Shown piece after piece: positions 9,534-18,864 of a DNA stretch of 64,000 nucleotides. Every line of letters starts with the position of its first letter. The stretch's first letter is position 1. Origin of the DNA: Eubacteriaceae bacterium (GTDB lineage Bacteria; Bacillota; Clostridia; Eubacteriales; Anaerofustaceae). The stretch spans positions 1 through 64,000 of the forward strand of contig WRIE01000006.1 of assembly GCA_009782875.1 (NCBI GenBank). The letters run 5' to 3'. The position numbers were made by a program, and so were the translations under genes. The notes beneath the pieces are model-generated. The model searched no databases, was not told where the DNA came from, and worked only from the letters and a program-made list of their open reading frames with translations.

Positions 9534-10513
9534 GTGCAATATTATAATAATATAATTGTCCCAGAGATTTTGCCGCCATCAGAAGATGGCGTGTTTAAGA
9601 CATTGCTTACACACCCAGAAGCCAAGCCAGTCTTGCGAGATGTCGTCGAGAGCTACCTACGGTTTCCAGTTGTTAACGTTGAAGTTAAGAATACAGAACT
9701 GCCAATTTCAAATATCAACGAAAAACACGAGCGGTTCGATGTGAATTGCACAATTGATGATGGTAGCCAGCTCGACCTGGAAATGCAGGCTGAAGCCATG
9801 AAAGGTGACAGTTTTCCCACAAACCACCAGATCATTAAAAGCAGGTCAATATACTATCTTACTGACCTTCACTCAAGCCAGGACGGCCGCAGTGTGCTAC
9901 GACAAGTTGTTGCGAAGCTACCAGATGACTTTGTGCGGGTACACTGTGTTTCAAGAACGCAAAGGTTTCGTTAGCCGGTTTAGTTTCCGTGAAGAAGATG
10001 GATATGAGCTCGCAGACGACGTGGGGATTATATTCGTTGAGCTGACTAAACTGAGTGGCATAGTCTAAGAAACCAGTCGATTTGATGACAGGGGAGGAGC
10101 TTTGGAGCGTGTTTTTCGCCCACGCTTCTGATTCGAAATATGTGGAATTGATAAGCAAGATGATTGCTGCAAGGAAGGAGATCAAGATGGCGGATGAGTT
10201 GCTACGGTCAATCAGCCAAGACGAAGTCGAGCGCGCACATTTCCGTTCTCGCCGCATGTTCCTGATGGATAGGCAACATGACCTTCTTGTTGCTCGGGAC
10301 GAGGGGCGTGATGAGGGGTTCAAGGAGGGGCGCGAGGAAGGGCGCGAGGAAGGGCGCGAGGAGGGGCGCGAGGAAGGGCGCGAAGAGGGGCGCGAGGAGA
10401 AGGAAAGGGAGGTTGTCAAGAACGCTTTGGGCATGAATATGCCTGTCGACGATATTGTTCATCTTACTGGCTTAACCCTCGAAGAAATTGAAAGATTGCG
10501 CGACACAGACTAA
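9534..10513 (+). pseudogene. Rpn/PDDEXK_2-family nuclease-transposase, two frameshifts
   Basis: Three successive plus-strand frames join into one Rpn-type (PD-(D/E)XK, PF12784-like) protein of about 325 residues. Frame 1 carries DGVFKTLLTHPEAKPVL, NTELPISN, RFDV and DLEMQ (nuclease core). After a slip near 9895, frame 2 carries YDKLLRSYQMTLCGYTVF and GIIFVELTKLSGIV. After a single-base insertion near 10063, frame 3 carries PVDLMTGEELWSVFFAHA, the RSRRMF region and a repetitive C-terminus. The family is linked to recombination-promoting nucleases and is often multicopy. Both breaks are small indels, so the gene is recently inactivated or miscalled. Confidence 0.8.
10328..10399 (+). repeat. Six 12-bp tandem repeats encoding GREE
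   Basis: Six consecutive 12-base units of the form gggcgcgaggaa/g run in frame in the C-terminal region of the Rpn-family pseudogene and encode Gly-Arg-Glu-Glu repeats. Such charged repeats are common at the C-terminus of this family. The units differ only at synonymous positions. Confidence 0.9.
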
Positions 10514-10542
10514 AATATGCTAAACTCAGAGAACGAATTATT

Positions 10543-12017
10543 AACCGTGTAAGTGTCAATAATGCCTGATAAAGGCAATTAAAGGAGATTGACAAATGGC
10601 ACGGTTAAATGAGCAAGACAAAGCGCTAGCAAGATCAATACTTGAGCAATGCAGCACAGTGGCTGACGTGACTTCAAAGCTGAAGGAGCTTTTTGCAGGG
10701 ACTATAGAATTGATGCTGGAGGCTGAGCTCGACGAGCACCTCGGCTATGAGAAAAACAGCATAGAGGGAAAGAACAGCGGCAATTCGCGCAACGGCTACG
10801 GCAAGAAGACGATATCAAGCGAATGGGGCGACAGCGAAATCGATATGCCGCGCGACCGCAACGGCACATTCGAGCCAGCGGCAGTAGCGAAGAGGCAGAC
10901 GCGCACAGACGACATTGAGGCCAGGATACTGGCCATGTACTCCAAAGGGATGTCAACAAGGGACATTGAGGACCATTTGCGAGACATATATGGGGTGGAG
11001 GCGTCAGCGAGCCTAGTGAGCCGAATAACAGACAAGATAATGCCCGAGGTCGCCGAATGGCAGGCGCGCCCCTTGTCCAGTGTCTACCCTATAGTCTACT
11101 TTGACGGGATATATTATAAAGTGAAAAAGGACGGCAAAGTCGTCAACAAGTGCGTGTACAGCGTGCTTGGCATAGACATGGACGGCATGAAAGACATTCT
11201 GGGCATTTGGATTGGCGAGGCCGAGAGCGCGCCATTCTGGGCCACGATATTCAACGAGCTGAGGAACCGGGGGGTGGAGGACATCCTCATAGCTTGCCAC
11301 GACAACCTTTCCGGCTTTGGCAACGCCATCTCCAGCGTGTTCCCTAAAACCGTGAGCCAGCTTTGCATAATCCACATGGTCCGCAACTCGACGAAATATG
11401 TCTCATACAAGGATTTGAGGCCGCTCATGGCCGATTTGAAAAAAGTTTATGGAGCCGCAAGCGAAGAAGAGGCTTTGTATGCCTTGGACGATTTCAATGA
11501 AAAATGGGGAAGCAAATACCCGCAGATATACAAGATGTGGGAAGAAAACTGGGATGATTTGTCGGAATACTTCAAATATCCAAAAGAAGTACGGACTGTA
11601 ATATATACCACGAACGCAGTGGAGGGGTTCCACAGGATGCTAAGGAAGTTCACGAAGACCAAAACGAATTTCCCGACAGACGACTCGCTAAGGAAATCGA
11701 TATACCTGTCAGTGAAAGAGATCGGCAAAAAATGGACTATGCCCATCCGCGATTGGGGCATGATTATTGGGCAATTAATGATATTCCATGAGGAGCGGGC
11801 CAAAGGGGCTGCGGCTGTATAGCAAGCACAAACAGGCGGCGGCTGTATACAAGCATGCAAGATGGGCATAATGGGTCTAGGAAAATTCGATGGAAGCCTA
11901 CGCCTTCCATCCCTGCCTCAAAGGGAGCCTACCCCGCCAAGGTCAAGGACACCGCCCCCACCAAGGGAACATCCCCACCAAGGTCAAGGGCACTTACACG
12001 GTTCTGTACACACTCCC
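10543..12017 (+). mobile_element. IS256-family insertion element
   Basis: The element holds one intact transposase gene. A 13-base sequence at 10543-10555 (aaccgtgtaagtg) is the exact reverse complement of 11991-12003. The right end continues outward to about 12017 with the longer IS256-type terminus (gtacacactccc). The outer half on the left does not match it, so the left terminus is eroded or replaced, which would immobilise this copy. The 3' interior (11900-11990) has short imperfect repeats around 'ccaaggtcaagg'. No target-site duplication could be identified. Confidence 0.75.
10596..11822 (+). CDS. IS256-family (Mutator-type) transposase
   Basis: A 408-residue DDE transposase, full length for the family. 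Visible landmarks are the N-terminal AELDEHLGYEK and NSRNGYGKKTI segment, RDIEDHLRDIYGVEASASLV (DNA-binding), and the catalytic-core strands YFDGIYYKVK (first Asp) and ACHDNLSGF (second Asp). YTTNAVEGFHRMLRKFTKTK carries the third acidic residue. The start is set by GGAGAT seven bases upstream of ATG 10596. It is surrounded by pseudogenes. The frame is fully open, so it may still make protein even though the left terminus looks damaged. Confidence 0.93.
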   Translation: MARLNEQDKALARSILEQCSTVADVTSKLKELFAGTIELMLEAELDEHLGYEKNSIEGKNSGNSRNGYGKKTISSEWGDSEIDMPRDRNGTFEPAAVAKRQTRTDDIEARILAMYSKGMSTRDIEDHLRDIYGVEASASLVSRITDKIMPEVAEWQARPLSSVYPIVYFDGIYYKVKKDGKVVNKCVYSVLGIDMDGMKDILGIWIGEAESAPFWATIFNELRNRGVEDILIACHDNLSGFGNAISSVFPKTVSQLCIIHMVRNSTKYVSYKDLRPLMADLKKVYGAASEEEALYALDDFNEKWGSKYPQIYKMWEENWDDLSEYFKYPKEVRTVIYTTNAVEGFHRMLRKFTKTKTNFPTDDSLRKSIYLSVKEIGKKWTMPIRDWGMIIGQLMIFHEERAKGAAAV

Positions 12018-12661
12018 TAAACTCACAACTAGATAACATTTCACGGATCCCGGTTTTCAATCCTTGGCTTCCTTGTCCCTCCTCGGCAAGCGCACAAACC
12101 TTTCCTTTTTCAAGATGCCGCTAATCGTTGTCAGCACATGTTGATTTCATCCCTTGTCTCTTGCTCCAAAGCAATCGGCTTCATGCCGAAGGCAACTGGC
12201 TTGGAAAAAGGGTCGGTCTCCAGGCTTTCCTACAGACAGTGTTTATCGAATATCCAAATTTCTTTCAGCGGCTGGTAAACGGTCGACAAATATGCCTTCA
12301 TAGCATCGTATTGCTTGTGCAGTGGCTTTGGCGTGGTAGAACATTTCTGGAGTTATATTCAGGTCGTTTTCCATAATGAATTACTTTTTCACATGCTTTA
12401 TTATATTGCAGAACTCATTCTTTAAACCAAAAGCCAATCTTGGGTTTTGGTGACGAAAAAAGCATTATGCTGTTTTTCTGTGATATATAACTCCACTACA
12501 ACCCTATCACTATGATTTTTAGCCCTAACACAAAAAAAAACAGCCTATATTGGCAACAACAATGTTTTTCTAGTGTGCCAGAAGGCCGTTTTAGCGTTTT
12601 TTATTGACAATGAAGATCAATGATATTGTTTCGCAACAGCGCCGCCCTAGTTTTTTTGCGC
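12018..12661 (-). other. Gene-poor interval with possible minus-strand coding scraps
   Basis: No intact gene. A minus-strand frame from 12376 (MENDLNITPEMFYHAK...) stays open for about 43 codons. Another minus-strand piece (PFSKPVAFGMKPIALEQ) lies below it in a different frame. They could be parts of one decayed gene that I do not recognise. The remainder (12380-12660) is AT-rich and without clear signals. Confidence 0.3.
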
Positions 12662-12781
12662 TTAAAACCCAAAAATCGTCCATCCAAAGTCTTTAAGTAT
12701 AGTTGACCTTAATGGCTCTTGCAGTTCCCAGTCCTTGTCTTGCAACAATTCTTCAACGAGCTCATCGATTGTAAAATCCAT
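12662..12781 (-). CDS. 39-residue ORF following the UroD-family gene
   Basis: Twelve bases after the UroD-family stop codon, a short frame begins at ATG 12779-12781 behind GGAGG and encodes 39 residues (starts MDFTIDELVEELLQDKDW, ends WTIFGF). Good spacing and the operon position argue that it is translated. It may be a truncated N-terminus of a larger downstream gene lost by deletion. I do not recognise the family. Confidence 0.4.
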   Translation of the reverse strand: MDFTIDELVEELLQDKDWELQEPLRSTILKDFGWTIFGF

Positions 12782-12793
12782 AAATAAGCCTCC

Positions 12794-13951
12794 TTATTTT
12801 CTGCCATATTCATGGGCAAAATTATATACTTCTATTAAAGTTTGACTAATATCGCCTCGTGAAGCCCAGTTTTTATTAGCTCCAAACATAAAACCGCCGC
12901 CAGAAGCGCATTCGTCAATGACCTTTTTCGCAAAATCTACGTTTTTGTCTAATGGCAACAGCCTAGTGTTCTGCAGCTTGGCGCCACCTATCATCACTTG
13001 ATGGTGCCCAATAGCGTTGTAGACCTTAAAGAAGTCATCGTCATCAATCACCATGACAACTGAATCCTTTGGCAGATCCAAGAAGCTCTCGATAAACGGC
13101 ATCCAGCGCCCTTCTAGAAGCTTGTACAATTTGTTGCCTGATTTAGAAATGTTTGTGACTATCTCTTTATAGATTGGGAAGAAGAACTTCTCATATTGTT
13201 TTGGGTTAAGGTAACATGGGATATGGGGCATATAAGAGGCGAAACGTTCTGTTAGCTCAACATTTTCAAAACGCTCTGAGCGCTGCTGGTAAATCACGTT
13301 GATAGTGTCCATAAATTCCTCTGGATACCTTCTTAGATCCGCCAATGTGCCTTGGAAGCCACGCAAGCGATCGAAAACATAGTCAGCTGGATGAGTAAAG
13401 CGAGGCAATCCCGCAGGCAGGGGCAAAAACCCAAATTCAGCAAAAACTTTTTCAGACACCTTGTTGTAATGCCCTGTAATCCTGCTTGCTGCTTCCTCCG
13501 CAATAATTTTTAGTTTCTTTATTGCCATCTCTTTGTCGCCTTCAAAAAGTGGAGGGAACTTTCTTGGCAGCAGTGTATCCTTGACAAATTTATTAATGTC
13601 ATTAATTAGTAGCGGATACTCTTCTGCCTTCATTGTCGGTCGCTGCAAATGCTGCAAGTGCATTCCGTCATCGCATAAAAAAGTTTCGGTCAACCAGTCC
13701 AATGCTTCATATGTATTGGGCACTCCAGTGTATGTGATGTTTCCTACATCAAGATGCATGTTGCTTAGCAGGTTTCTGAAAACAAATTCAGTGTTCTTTT
13801 CGTCATACTCAGCTTCTTTGAACGTCATGCCAGCATAATGCAAGATGGCGTTTCCGTTAATGCTTACATTCGGGATATACTCCGTTTCAATGTGGTTGCA
13901 TGCTTTAAGCAAGTTTTGGCGTTGCAGTTCCTGTTTTTCTGTTAATGCCAT
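12794..13951 (-). CDS. Uroporphyrinogen decarboxylase (UroD)-family protein
   Basis: A 385-residue protein of the UroD/MtaA superfamily. In anaerobes, divergent members act with corrinoid proteins in methyl transfer or O-demethylation rather than in haem synthesis. Features include FTHPADYVFDRLRGFQGT, the core helix region KFFFPIYKEIVTNISKSGNK, and a C-terminal block with VMIGGAKLQNTRLLP and DECASGGGFMFGANKNW, which resembles the family's end-of-barrel 'GG.....' segment. It is preceded by GGAGAG before ATG 13951. No methyltransferase or corrinoid protein is adjacent. Only a 39-residue ORF follows, so the original cluster appears lost. Substrate unknown. Confidence 0.75.
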   Translation of the reverse strand: MALTEKQELQRQNLLKACNHIETEYIPNVSINGNAILHYAGMTFKEAEYDEKNTEFVFRNLLSNMHLDVGNITYTGVPNTYEALDWLTETFLCDDGMHLQHLQRPTMKAEEYPLLINDINKFVKDTLLPRKFPPLFEGDKEMAIKKLKIIAEEAASRITGHYNKVSEKVFAEFGFLPLPAGLPRFTHPADYVFDRLRGFQGTLADLRRYPEEFMDTINVIYQQRSERFENVELTERFASYMPHIPCYLNPKQYEKFFFPIYKEIVTNISKSGNKLYKLLEGRWMPFIESFLDLPKDSVVMVIDDDDFFKVYNAIGHHQVMIGGAKLQNTRLLPLDKNVDFAKKVIDECASGGGFMFGANKNWASRGDISQTLIEVYNFAHEYGRK

Positions 13952-14429
13952 AGCTTTTCTCTCTCCTTCGTCCGATTTTTTATCTATGTAAAAGACCAGC
14001 GATACGGGTGTGGCTGCCCTTGTCTTCTACAGCTTTAAAGCTTAATCCGCCAACATGGCGTTTACGTGAGGATTTAGGTGGTTGTCATTTTGTCTGAAAT
14101 TGAATAATTGCCATCTTGCCCACAATCCTACCACATTTTTTTGCCATTTGAAAGAATTATCTTAGAGGAATGCCTTCGTTTCCAGACGTAAAGCGGTCTG
14201 CAATGCCTATTTGCCCACGGAGCATTTCGAGAGGGCTAACACAGGAGCAAAGAAGGTGATAATGCTTTTGCAGCCAGTTGATATTGCGGGCGCACTCTTG
14301 GATCTGTGACTGGCAAAAGCGTGTGGGCTCCCGCAGACCGCGCTGCTCACGGCTAAGGGTGAAGTTTGGGTCTAAAGCCTTGGCTAAGGCAGCGCGCTAT
14401 CCGCTCGGCGCCATTGACATCTGTCTTGC
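13952..14429 (+). other. Intergenic / decayed region
   Basis: About 480 bases between the UroD-family gene and the first recombinase pseudogene. From about 14270 the sequence becomes GC-rich like the recombinase block, and probably contains its unreadable N-terminal part. No RNA gene seen. Confidence 0.4.
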
Positions 14430-15185
14430 AATTGGGCACGTTCTTGATGTGGCGGCATTGTTGCGCGCCAATTCCTGCTCTGCCTCCAGGAGCTGGGGGT
14501 GCGCGTTTTTGTCCCGGACGTGCCATTCCACCACTCCGGCCATGTTCCGTACAGCTTCAGCCGCCAAGAGCTGGATGCGCTGTTTGCAGCGGCGGACTCC
14601 CTGGCTTCTTTGAGGAGGGACGGCAAAAAGGCGGCTATCCAGCTCGCAGCCTGCCTCCGTGTGCTGCATGGCTGTGGGCTGAGGTCGGGAGAGGCCCTGG
14701 AGCTCAAGGTTGGCGACATTGGCTTTGCCAATGGCGTGGTTGCGCAAAAGGGAAAAAAGACAGGATTGCCCCGATGCACCCCTCAATGGCGGAAATTCTA
14801 GAAGTGTACGCTTGCCGCCTTGGCAGCAAGGACCCTGGGAGCTATCTCTTTGAGGGCAGGGGCAAAAAACCGCGCAGCCAAACATGGGCATACAGCTGGT
14901 TCAGGCGGGCTCTTTCCGAGGCGGGTACCGTTTATGAGAAAGAGAAAGGGGAGCGCGCCGGTCCGTGCCCCTGCAGCATGAGGCACACATTCATCCAAAT
15001 GGCGTACATGCAGTATTCGGGGGCGTCAGCGCAACCGTTTGAGAGCGTCATGCCATTTTTGCCGGCATATGCAGGGCATGTTGACATAAAAGGGACCGAC
15101 CGCTATTTCGGGTTCGACCCCAGCCTGCATGAAGAGGACAACGGGCGCATTGACACCTTGATGGACGCTATGATGGGGGGGTGGC
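14430..15185 (+). pseudogene. Tyrosine recombinase/integrase, frameshifted (first of pair)
   Basis: GC-rich coding remnant of a XerC/D-like recombinase. The N-terminal part reads FLLCLQELGVRVF and SFSRQELDALFAAAD. Box I is CGLRSGEALELKVGD (catalytic Arg). After a frame change near 14755 the sequence continues GSYLFEGRGKK, SMRHTF (His-x-x-Arg region) and YAGHVDIKGTDRYF (His and nucleophile Tyr). The residues needed for catalysis are present but in different frames. It is directly followed by a second recombinase, the tandem layout typical of multi-recombinase transposable units. Confidence 0.75.
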
Positions 15186-16148
15186 ATGAAAAAAACACGG
15201 ATGCTGCCATTGGTCGAGTCTTTCCTCTACACCTACCTCCCCGTGGAGAAAGGGCGGAGCGGGAACACTGTGCTGTCGTACTCTTACGCTTTCCAGCTCC
15301 TGTTCGAGTTCATGGGCTAACGCTGGGCAAAGAAACTGGAGCGATAGAGCTCGGCGACTTCAAGGAGGACACGCTGCGGATTTTCCTCGCCTCGCTTGAG
15401 AGCGGGAGGGCAAGCAGCGTTTCAACCAGGAACCAGCGCTTGTCGGCTTTGAGGGCGTTCTCCTCATACTTGGAGAGGCGGCGCTATGCTGTGTCACACG
15501 CGCACAGGCTTTCAGCCAAGTCCGCTGAGGTGGAAAAGGCGCCGGAGGCTGCCTTCGCCTATTTCACACAAGAAGAAATCAAGGCAATCCTGGCGCTCCC
15601 TTTCCCTCCCTCAAGCTTGGGGCAGCGACAAAGGGTGCAGGGGCGCGCTGTGCGGCAAGGGCGGAAAAGTGAGGGTTGTGCGGATTTCGCCGGTCTGCGC
15701 CTCATTGTTCGGGAAATATATGGCAAGCCGGGGCTTGGACAAGGCAGGGTCTGGGGCGCGCCACCTATTTTCAAGCCAGACGCGCGAGCACATGTCCCCA
15801 TCATGCGTCACTGCAGTTGTCGCCAAGTATGTGGGGCAAGCGAGAAAAGCCCATCCTTCGCTCTTTCCTGAAAAGAGCTACAGCCCGCACTCATTCCGCC
15901 ATTCCGTTGCCAGCCACATGCTTGCGGCTAATGTGTCGCTGCCAACCATCAAAAATTTCTTGGGGCACGAGTCAATACAGAGCACTATGGTCTACACGAG
16001 AGTCACGGTGGAGGAAATCGACGAGGCATTGGCTGGGTGCTGGAGGATGGTGCCAGATGAGGTTGAGTTGGCAGAAGGCCCGGAAGCGAAGAAGGAAAGC
16101 GACTTGGTGTGGAGAGCAAAACAAATGCATAAAATGTTATCTGAGTAA
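15186..16148 (+). pseudogene. Tyrosine recombinase/integrase, frameshifted (second of pair)
   Basis: Starts at ATG 15186 (MKKTRMLPLVESFLYTYL, the N-terminal SAM-like domain), meets a stop near 15321, continues in another frame (FKEDTLRIFLASLESG, STRNQRLSALRAF), loses part of the catalytic domain near 15600 including box I, then resumes as KVRVVRISPVCASLFGKY. The C-terminal domain is intact: SYSPHSFRHSVASHM, GHESIQSTMVYTRV (His-Arg, His, Tyr). At least two frame changes and one deletion make it inactive. Confidence 0.78.
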
Positions 16149-16200
16149 AAAACAAGAATAACGGGCGCTATGCGCAGGTTTCCTTCCATCTGCATGGATA

Positions 16201-16481
16201 ATCTTGTCTGCTTGGATAAGGGATATTGAGGTGTTCTTCAAGGAGTGCAAGAACACATTCGGGTCGAAAAAAATCATGCTCAGGACGAAATGCGGAATAA
16301 GGAGGCGCTGGCTGATAACAGCGCTCGCCCACAATTTTTCTGCATCAGAGGGAGGCTCGTTTTTGGAGGGGCGGGCTGGGTTTATCAAAATGAATTTGAA
16401 AATAGAAGTGATATGCTCTATGAACTGGCATACACCCTCACAAAAGATGAATTTATAGAGTTCTTTGGTAAAATTGCGTAG
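16201..16481 (+). pseudogene. IS4-like transposase C-terminal scrap
   Basis: The sequence DIEVFFKECKNTFGS matches the catalytic-glutamate helix region of IS4/IS231-like transposases. The end of the protein (MLYELAYTLTKDEFIEFF) lies in a second frame, so at least one frameshift is present. No upstream part and no terminal repeats were found. Confidence 0.5.
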
Positions 16482-16673
16482 TTTGCAATTCTAGATGTTC
16501 ATTTGCAATTACAGTAAGAATTAAAACGGATCATATAACGCGTTCTTTGCAATATTTCCGGCAATATATGGCAAAAATGCGTCATTGCCTATAGTGGGCG
16601 GCACAAAACCATTGGTTAGAATTTCTTTCAAATGCCAATTATTTTAGTATCCAAGGAGGCTTATCTGTTATGA

Positions 16674-16702
16674 TTGACAATGAGCCAGCAAATACTTATA
16701 CT
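16674..16702 (+). promoter_or_regulatory. Consensus sigma-A promoter
   Basis: TTGACA at 16674-16679, exactly 17 bases, then TATACT at 16697-16702. This is a near-perfect housekeeping promoter. It reads into the small ORF at 16744 and then the MFS gene at 16978. Confidence 0.8.
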
Positions 16703-16743
16703 TCCCTAGTGAGATTATCTTTGCCTTTATGGAGGTGGAATTA

Positions 16744-16938
16744 ATGGTATGCCACAACCATGAGATTCCACAGCGAACCCAAGGCCAGCCTTTTTTTTCA
16801 TCATTCGTCGAATCGTTCGCAACTAAACATATGTTTCCTTTATTGCATTCATCTCAGGATGTGCCTCCCAAAATATTTCCCAGAAACTCTAGTGAACTCA
16901 CGTGTGCATGGCCTTGGCAGGGGCATAACGGTAATTAG
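16744..16938 (+). CDS. 64-residue leader ORF upstream of MFS gene
   Basis: Begins at ATG 16744 behind a strong GGAGGTGG, about 40 bases after a consensus promoter, and encodes 64 residues (starts MVCHNHEIPQRTQGQ). The family is not recognised. Composition (Pro, His, Ser and Phe rich) is not that of a membrane or typical folded protein. It may be a leader peptide or the 5' stub of a decayed gene. The MFS gene follows 39 bases later. Confidence 0.35.
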   Translation: MVCHNHEIPQRTQGQPFFSSFVESFATKHMFPLLHSSQDVPPKIFPRNSSELTCAWPWQGHNGN

Positions 16939-16977
16939 CCAGGAACAAAATAAGAATAGAATGGAGATAATGAGTTA

Positions 16978-18228
16978 GTGGAAGAAACAAAAATGACACA
17001 AGAAGAGCCTGCCAAATCTACCATCTGGAACAGGAATTTTATTTGTATATTTGTGGCACAGGCATTTTTATCCCTCGCATCACAAACAACAGGCATCCTG
17101 ATAGCCAGGTATGCAACTGATGTGCTTGGAGTCAGCATTGTGGTAATGGGCAGCCTTGTGGGATTGAACCTAGGGGTGGCTCTGGCAATGCGCCCAATAT
17201 CAGGTCCGCTGCAAGTTAAGCTGAATAAACGAAATCTTCTGGTTGCAGTTTTCATTACTGCCGCAACCGCAAACCTCGGCTTCGCGATGTTTAACACGAC
17301 CTCCGCATTTGTCGCCTTGCGGGTGGTCCAAGGTGTGCAATTTGCCTTTCAGGGATCACTAACCATGACATTGGCGGTTGATAGCCTCCCGCAGGAAAGA
17401 ATGGCATCCGGCCTCGCGATGTATACACTCGGCGGGACTGTCTCTCAGATGATAGCTCCAAATTTTGGATTGTGGCTGAGAGATTTAGGTCCAAAGCTAG
17501 TCGAAGGCCCGCAAGGCACGGTTTTGGGGTATAAGCTCGCTTTCTTCTTCGCCGCAGGCATACTGGCACTTGGCATCATCCCCGTCCTGTTGTACAAATA
17601 TACAAAGGCTGAAGGGAGCATATCCAACACCGGGGTATGGTATAAGAACATCATTTCACTCCATGCGCTGCCTATGACAATGATTATTGTCTTATCAGGC
17701 CTTTCAAGCGCAGGATACAGGCAATTTCTCGATCCTTTTTCAGCCGAAAGGGGCATCAAAAACATCGGCCTGTTCTCCACTACCACAGCATTAGTGTTGT
17801 TGGTTGCAAGACCGATGGTCGGCAGGATAATTGAGCGGATTGGTATGAGAAAAATCTTCCCAATGGCGATGTCCGTCACTTTGGCTTCACTTTTGGTTAT
17901 CTCCACAAGCAATACGCTTCCTATGGTTCTTCTTGGAGCAGCCCTTGCGTCGCTATCTAATGCGTTTACTGGCCCTGGGATGCAAAGCATGTGCCTCCAG
18001 AGTGAAACTCGAGCCAGGCGCGCCGTCGCCAGCAACACGATTTATGCGGGAAATGACCTCTCTGGCTATATTGGGCCCCTCTTGGCAGGAATCGTAGCTC
18101 AGCAATCCAGCTATTCCACGGCGATCATGTCAGGAACCATACCTTGTGTATTGTCAGTTATATGCTTCTTCCTAATCCAGCCGGGTTACCAACGCAGACA
18201 AAACGAGTTAAGCCAGCAAACCGAATAG
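16978..18228 (+). CDS. Major facilitator superfamily transporter
   Basis: A 416-residue, twelve-segment MFS permease of the inner membrane. The start is GTG 16978 with GGAGATAATG upstream (ATG 16993 is an alternative). Hydrophobic helices alternate along the whole chain, with the central loop near residues 195-215 (LLYKYTKAEGSISNTG). An MFS motif-A-like loop, MRPISGPLQVKLNKRN, follows helix 2, and its C-half equivalent is ARPMVGRIIERIGMRKIF. GMQSMCLQSETRARRAVASN matches the drug/sugar-efflux type loop before helix 11. The substrate is unknown. The unit is monocistronic, with a terminator downstream. Confidence 0.85.
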   Translation: MEETKMTQEEPAKSTIWNRNFICIFVAQAFLSLASQTTGILIARYATDVLGVSIVVMGSLVGLNLGVALAMRPISGPLQVKLNKRNLLVAVFITAATANLGFAMFNTTSAFVALRVVQGVQFAFQGSLTMTLAVDSLPQERMASGLAMYTLGGTVSQMIAPNFGLWLRDLGPKLVEGPQGTVLGYKLAFFFAAGILALGIIPVLLYKYTKAEGSISNTGVWYKNIISLHALPMTMIIVLSGLSSAGYRQFLDPFSAERGIKNIGLFSTTTALVLLVARPMVGRIIERIGMRKIFPMAMSVTLASLLVISTSNTLPMVLLGAALASLSNAFTGPGMQSMCLQSETRARRAVASNTIYAGNDLSGYIGPLLAGIVAQQSSYSTAIMSGTIPCVLSVICFFLIQPGYQRRQNELSQQTE

Positions 18229-18357
18229 TAAAAAAAAAGAAATCCATGCCAATTTTATTGTAATAAATTGCATAGAATTAATCACTAATCGCTATATTGC
18301 GCATACACCACTCTAAGGCAATTTGAAAGCCACAGCGTTGGCTCCTAATGAATAAAG

Positions 18358-18394
18358 AAAAACCATGGATGATTATGTGTCCATGGTTTTTTTT
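18358..18394 (+). terminator. Rho-independent terminator of MFS gene
   Basis: An 11-base perfect stem (aaaaccatgga / tccatggtttt) with a short loop followed by a T run, about 130 bases after the MFS stop codon. Confidence 0.8.
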
Positions 18395-18864
18395 GAATAA
18401 TACTCTTGGAGATGGAATCAAAGTTGAGGCAATGGTTTTGGTATTGCCCTGAATGCTTCTTTGACAGAAAGCTTCAGCTGGTTGTTATATAGTTTTTTTC
18501 GTCCATGTAATAACCATCTGCCTTGCTGGCATATGTCGTGCCATTGCTTCGAAGATGCGGTTCTTCGAGTTGCTTCGGCTGGTTGCCAGTCGGGATATAA
18601 TATGCATTATTATCAATTTGTGTCGACATTATTTAATTGCTGTCAGCTTTTTTTCTTTTCAGGCAGATGCTATCGCTTGCCGCCTATCACTGGTTGTTAC
18701 TGCCTTATGGTGCACAACACTGTTTGTTGGTGCGTTATGCCGTTTTGGGCTGTAGGTTTAGTAAGTTTATTGCCAAACAAGGCAATCAAAGTGACAAGTA
18801 TACAAACAGGCAACAATTTATCAAGGCCAACCTTAACCCTAGCTTGTTGCATACATAAATCAAG
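18395..18864 (+). other. Intergenic region, no gene seen
   Basis: Roughly 470 bases between the MFS terminator and the 3' end of the GH3-family gene. Small open frames on the plus strand have no ribosome-binding site and no recognisable sequence. Confidence 0.5.

Noticed and set aside
9859-10462. Long minus-strand frames opposite the GREE repeat (Ser-Arg-Pro repeats)
   Set aside because: They are antisense readings of the tandem repeat in the Rpn-family pseudogene and lack start signals.
14366-15871. A single 501-codon plus-strand frame across the recombinase block
   Set aside because: It mixes in-frame and out-of-frame parts of two recombinases; domain order shows two decayed genes, and stops are few only because the region is GC-rich.
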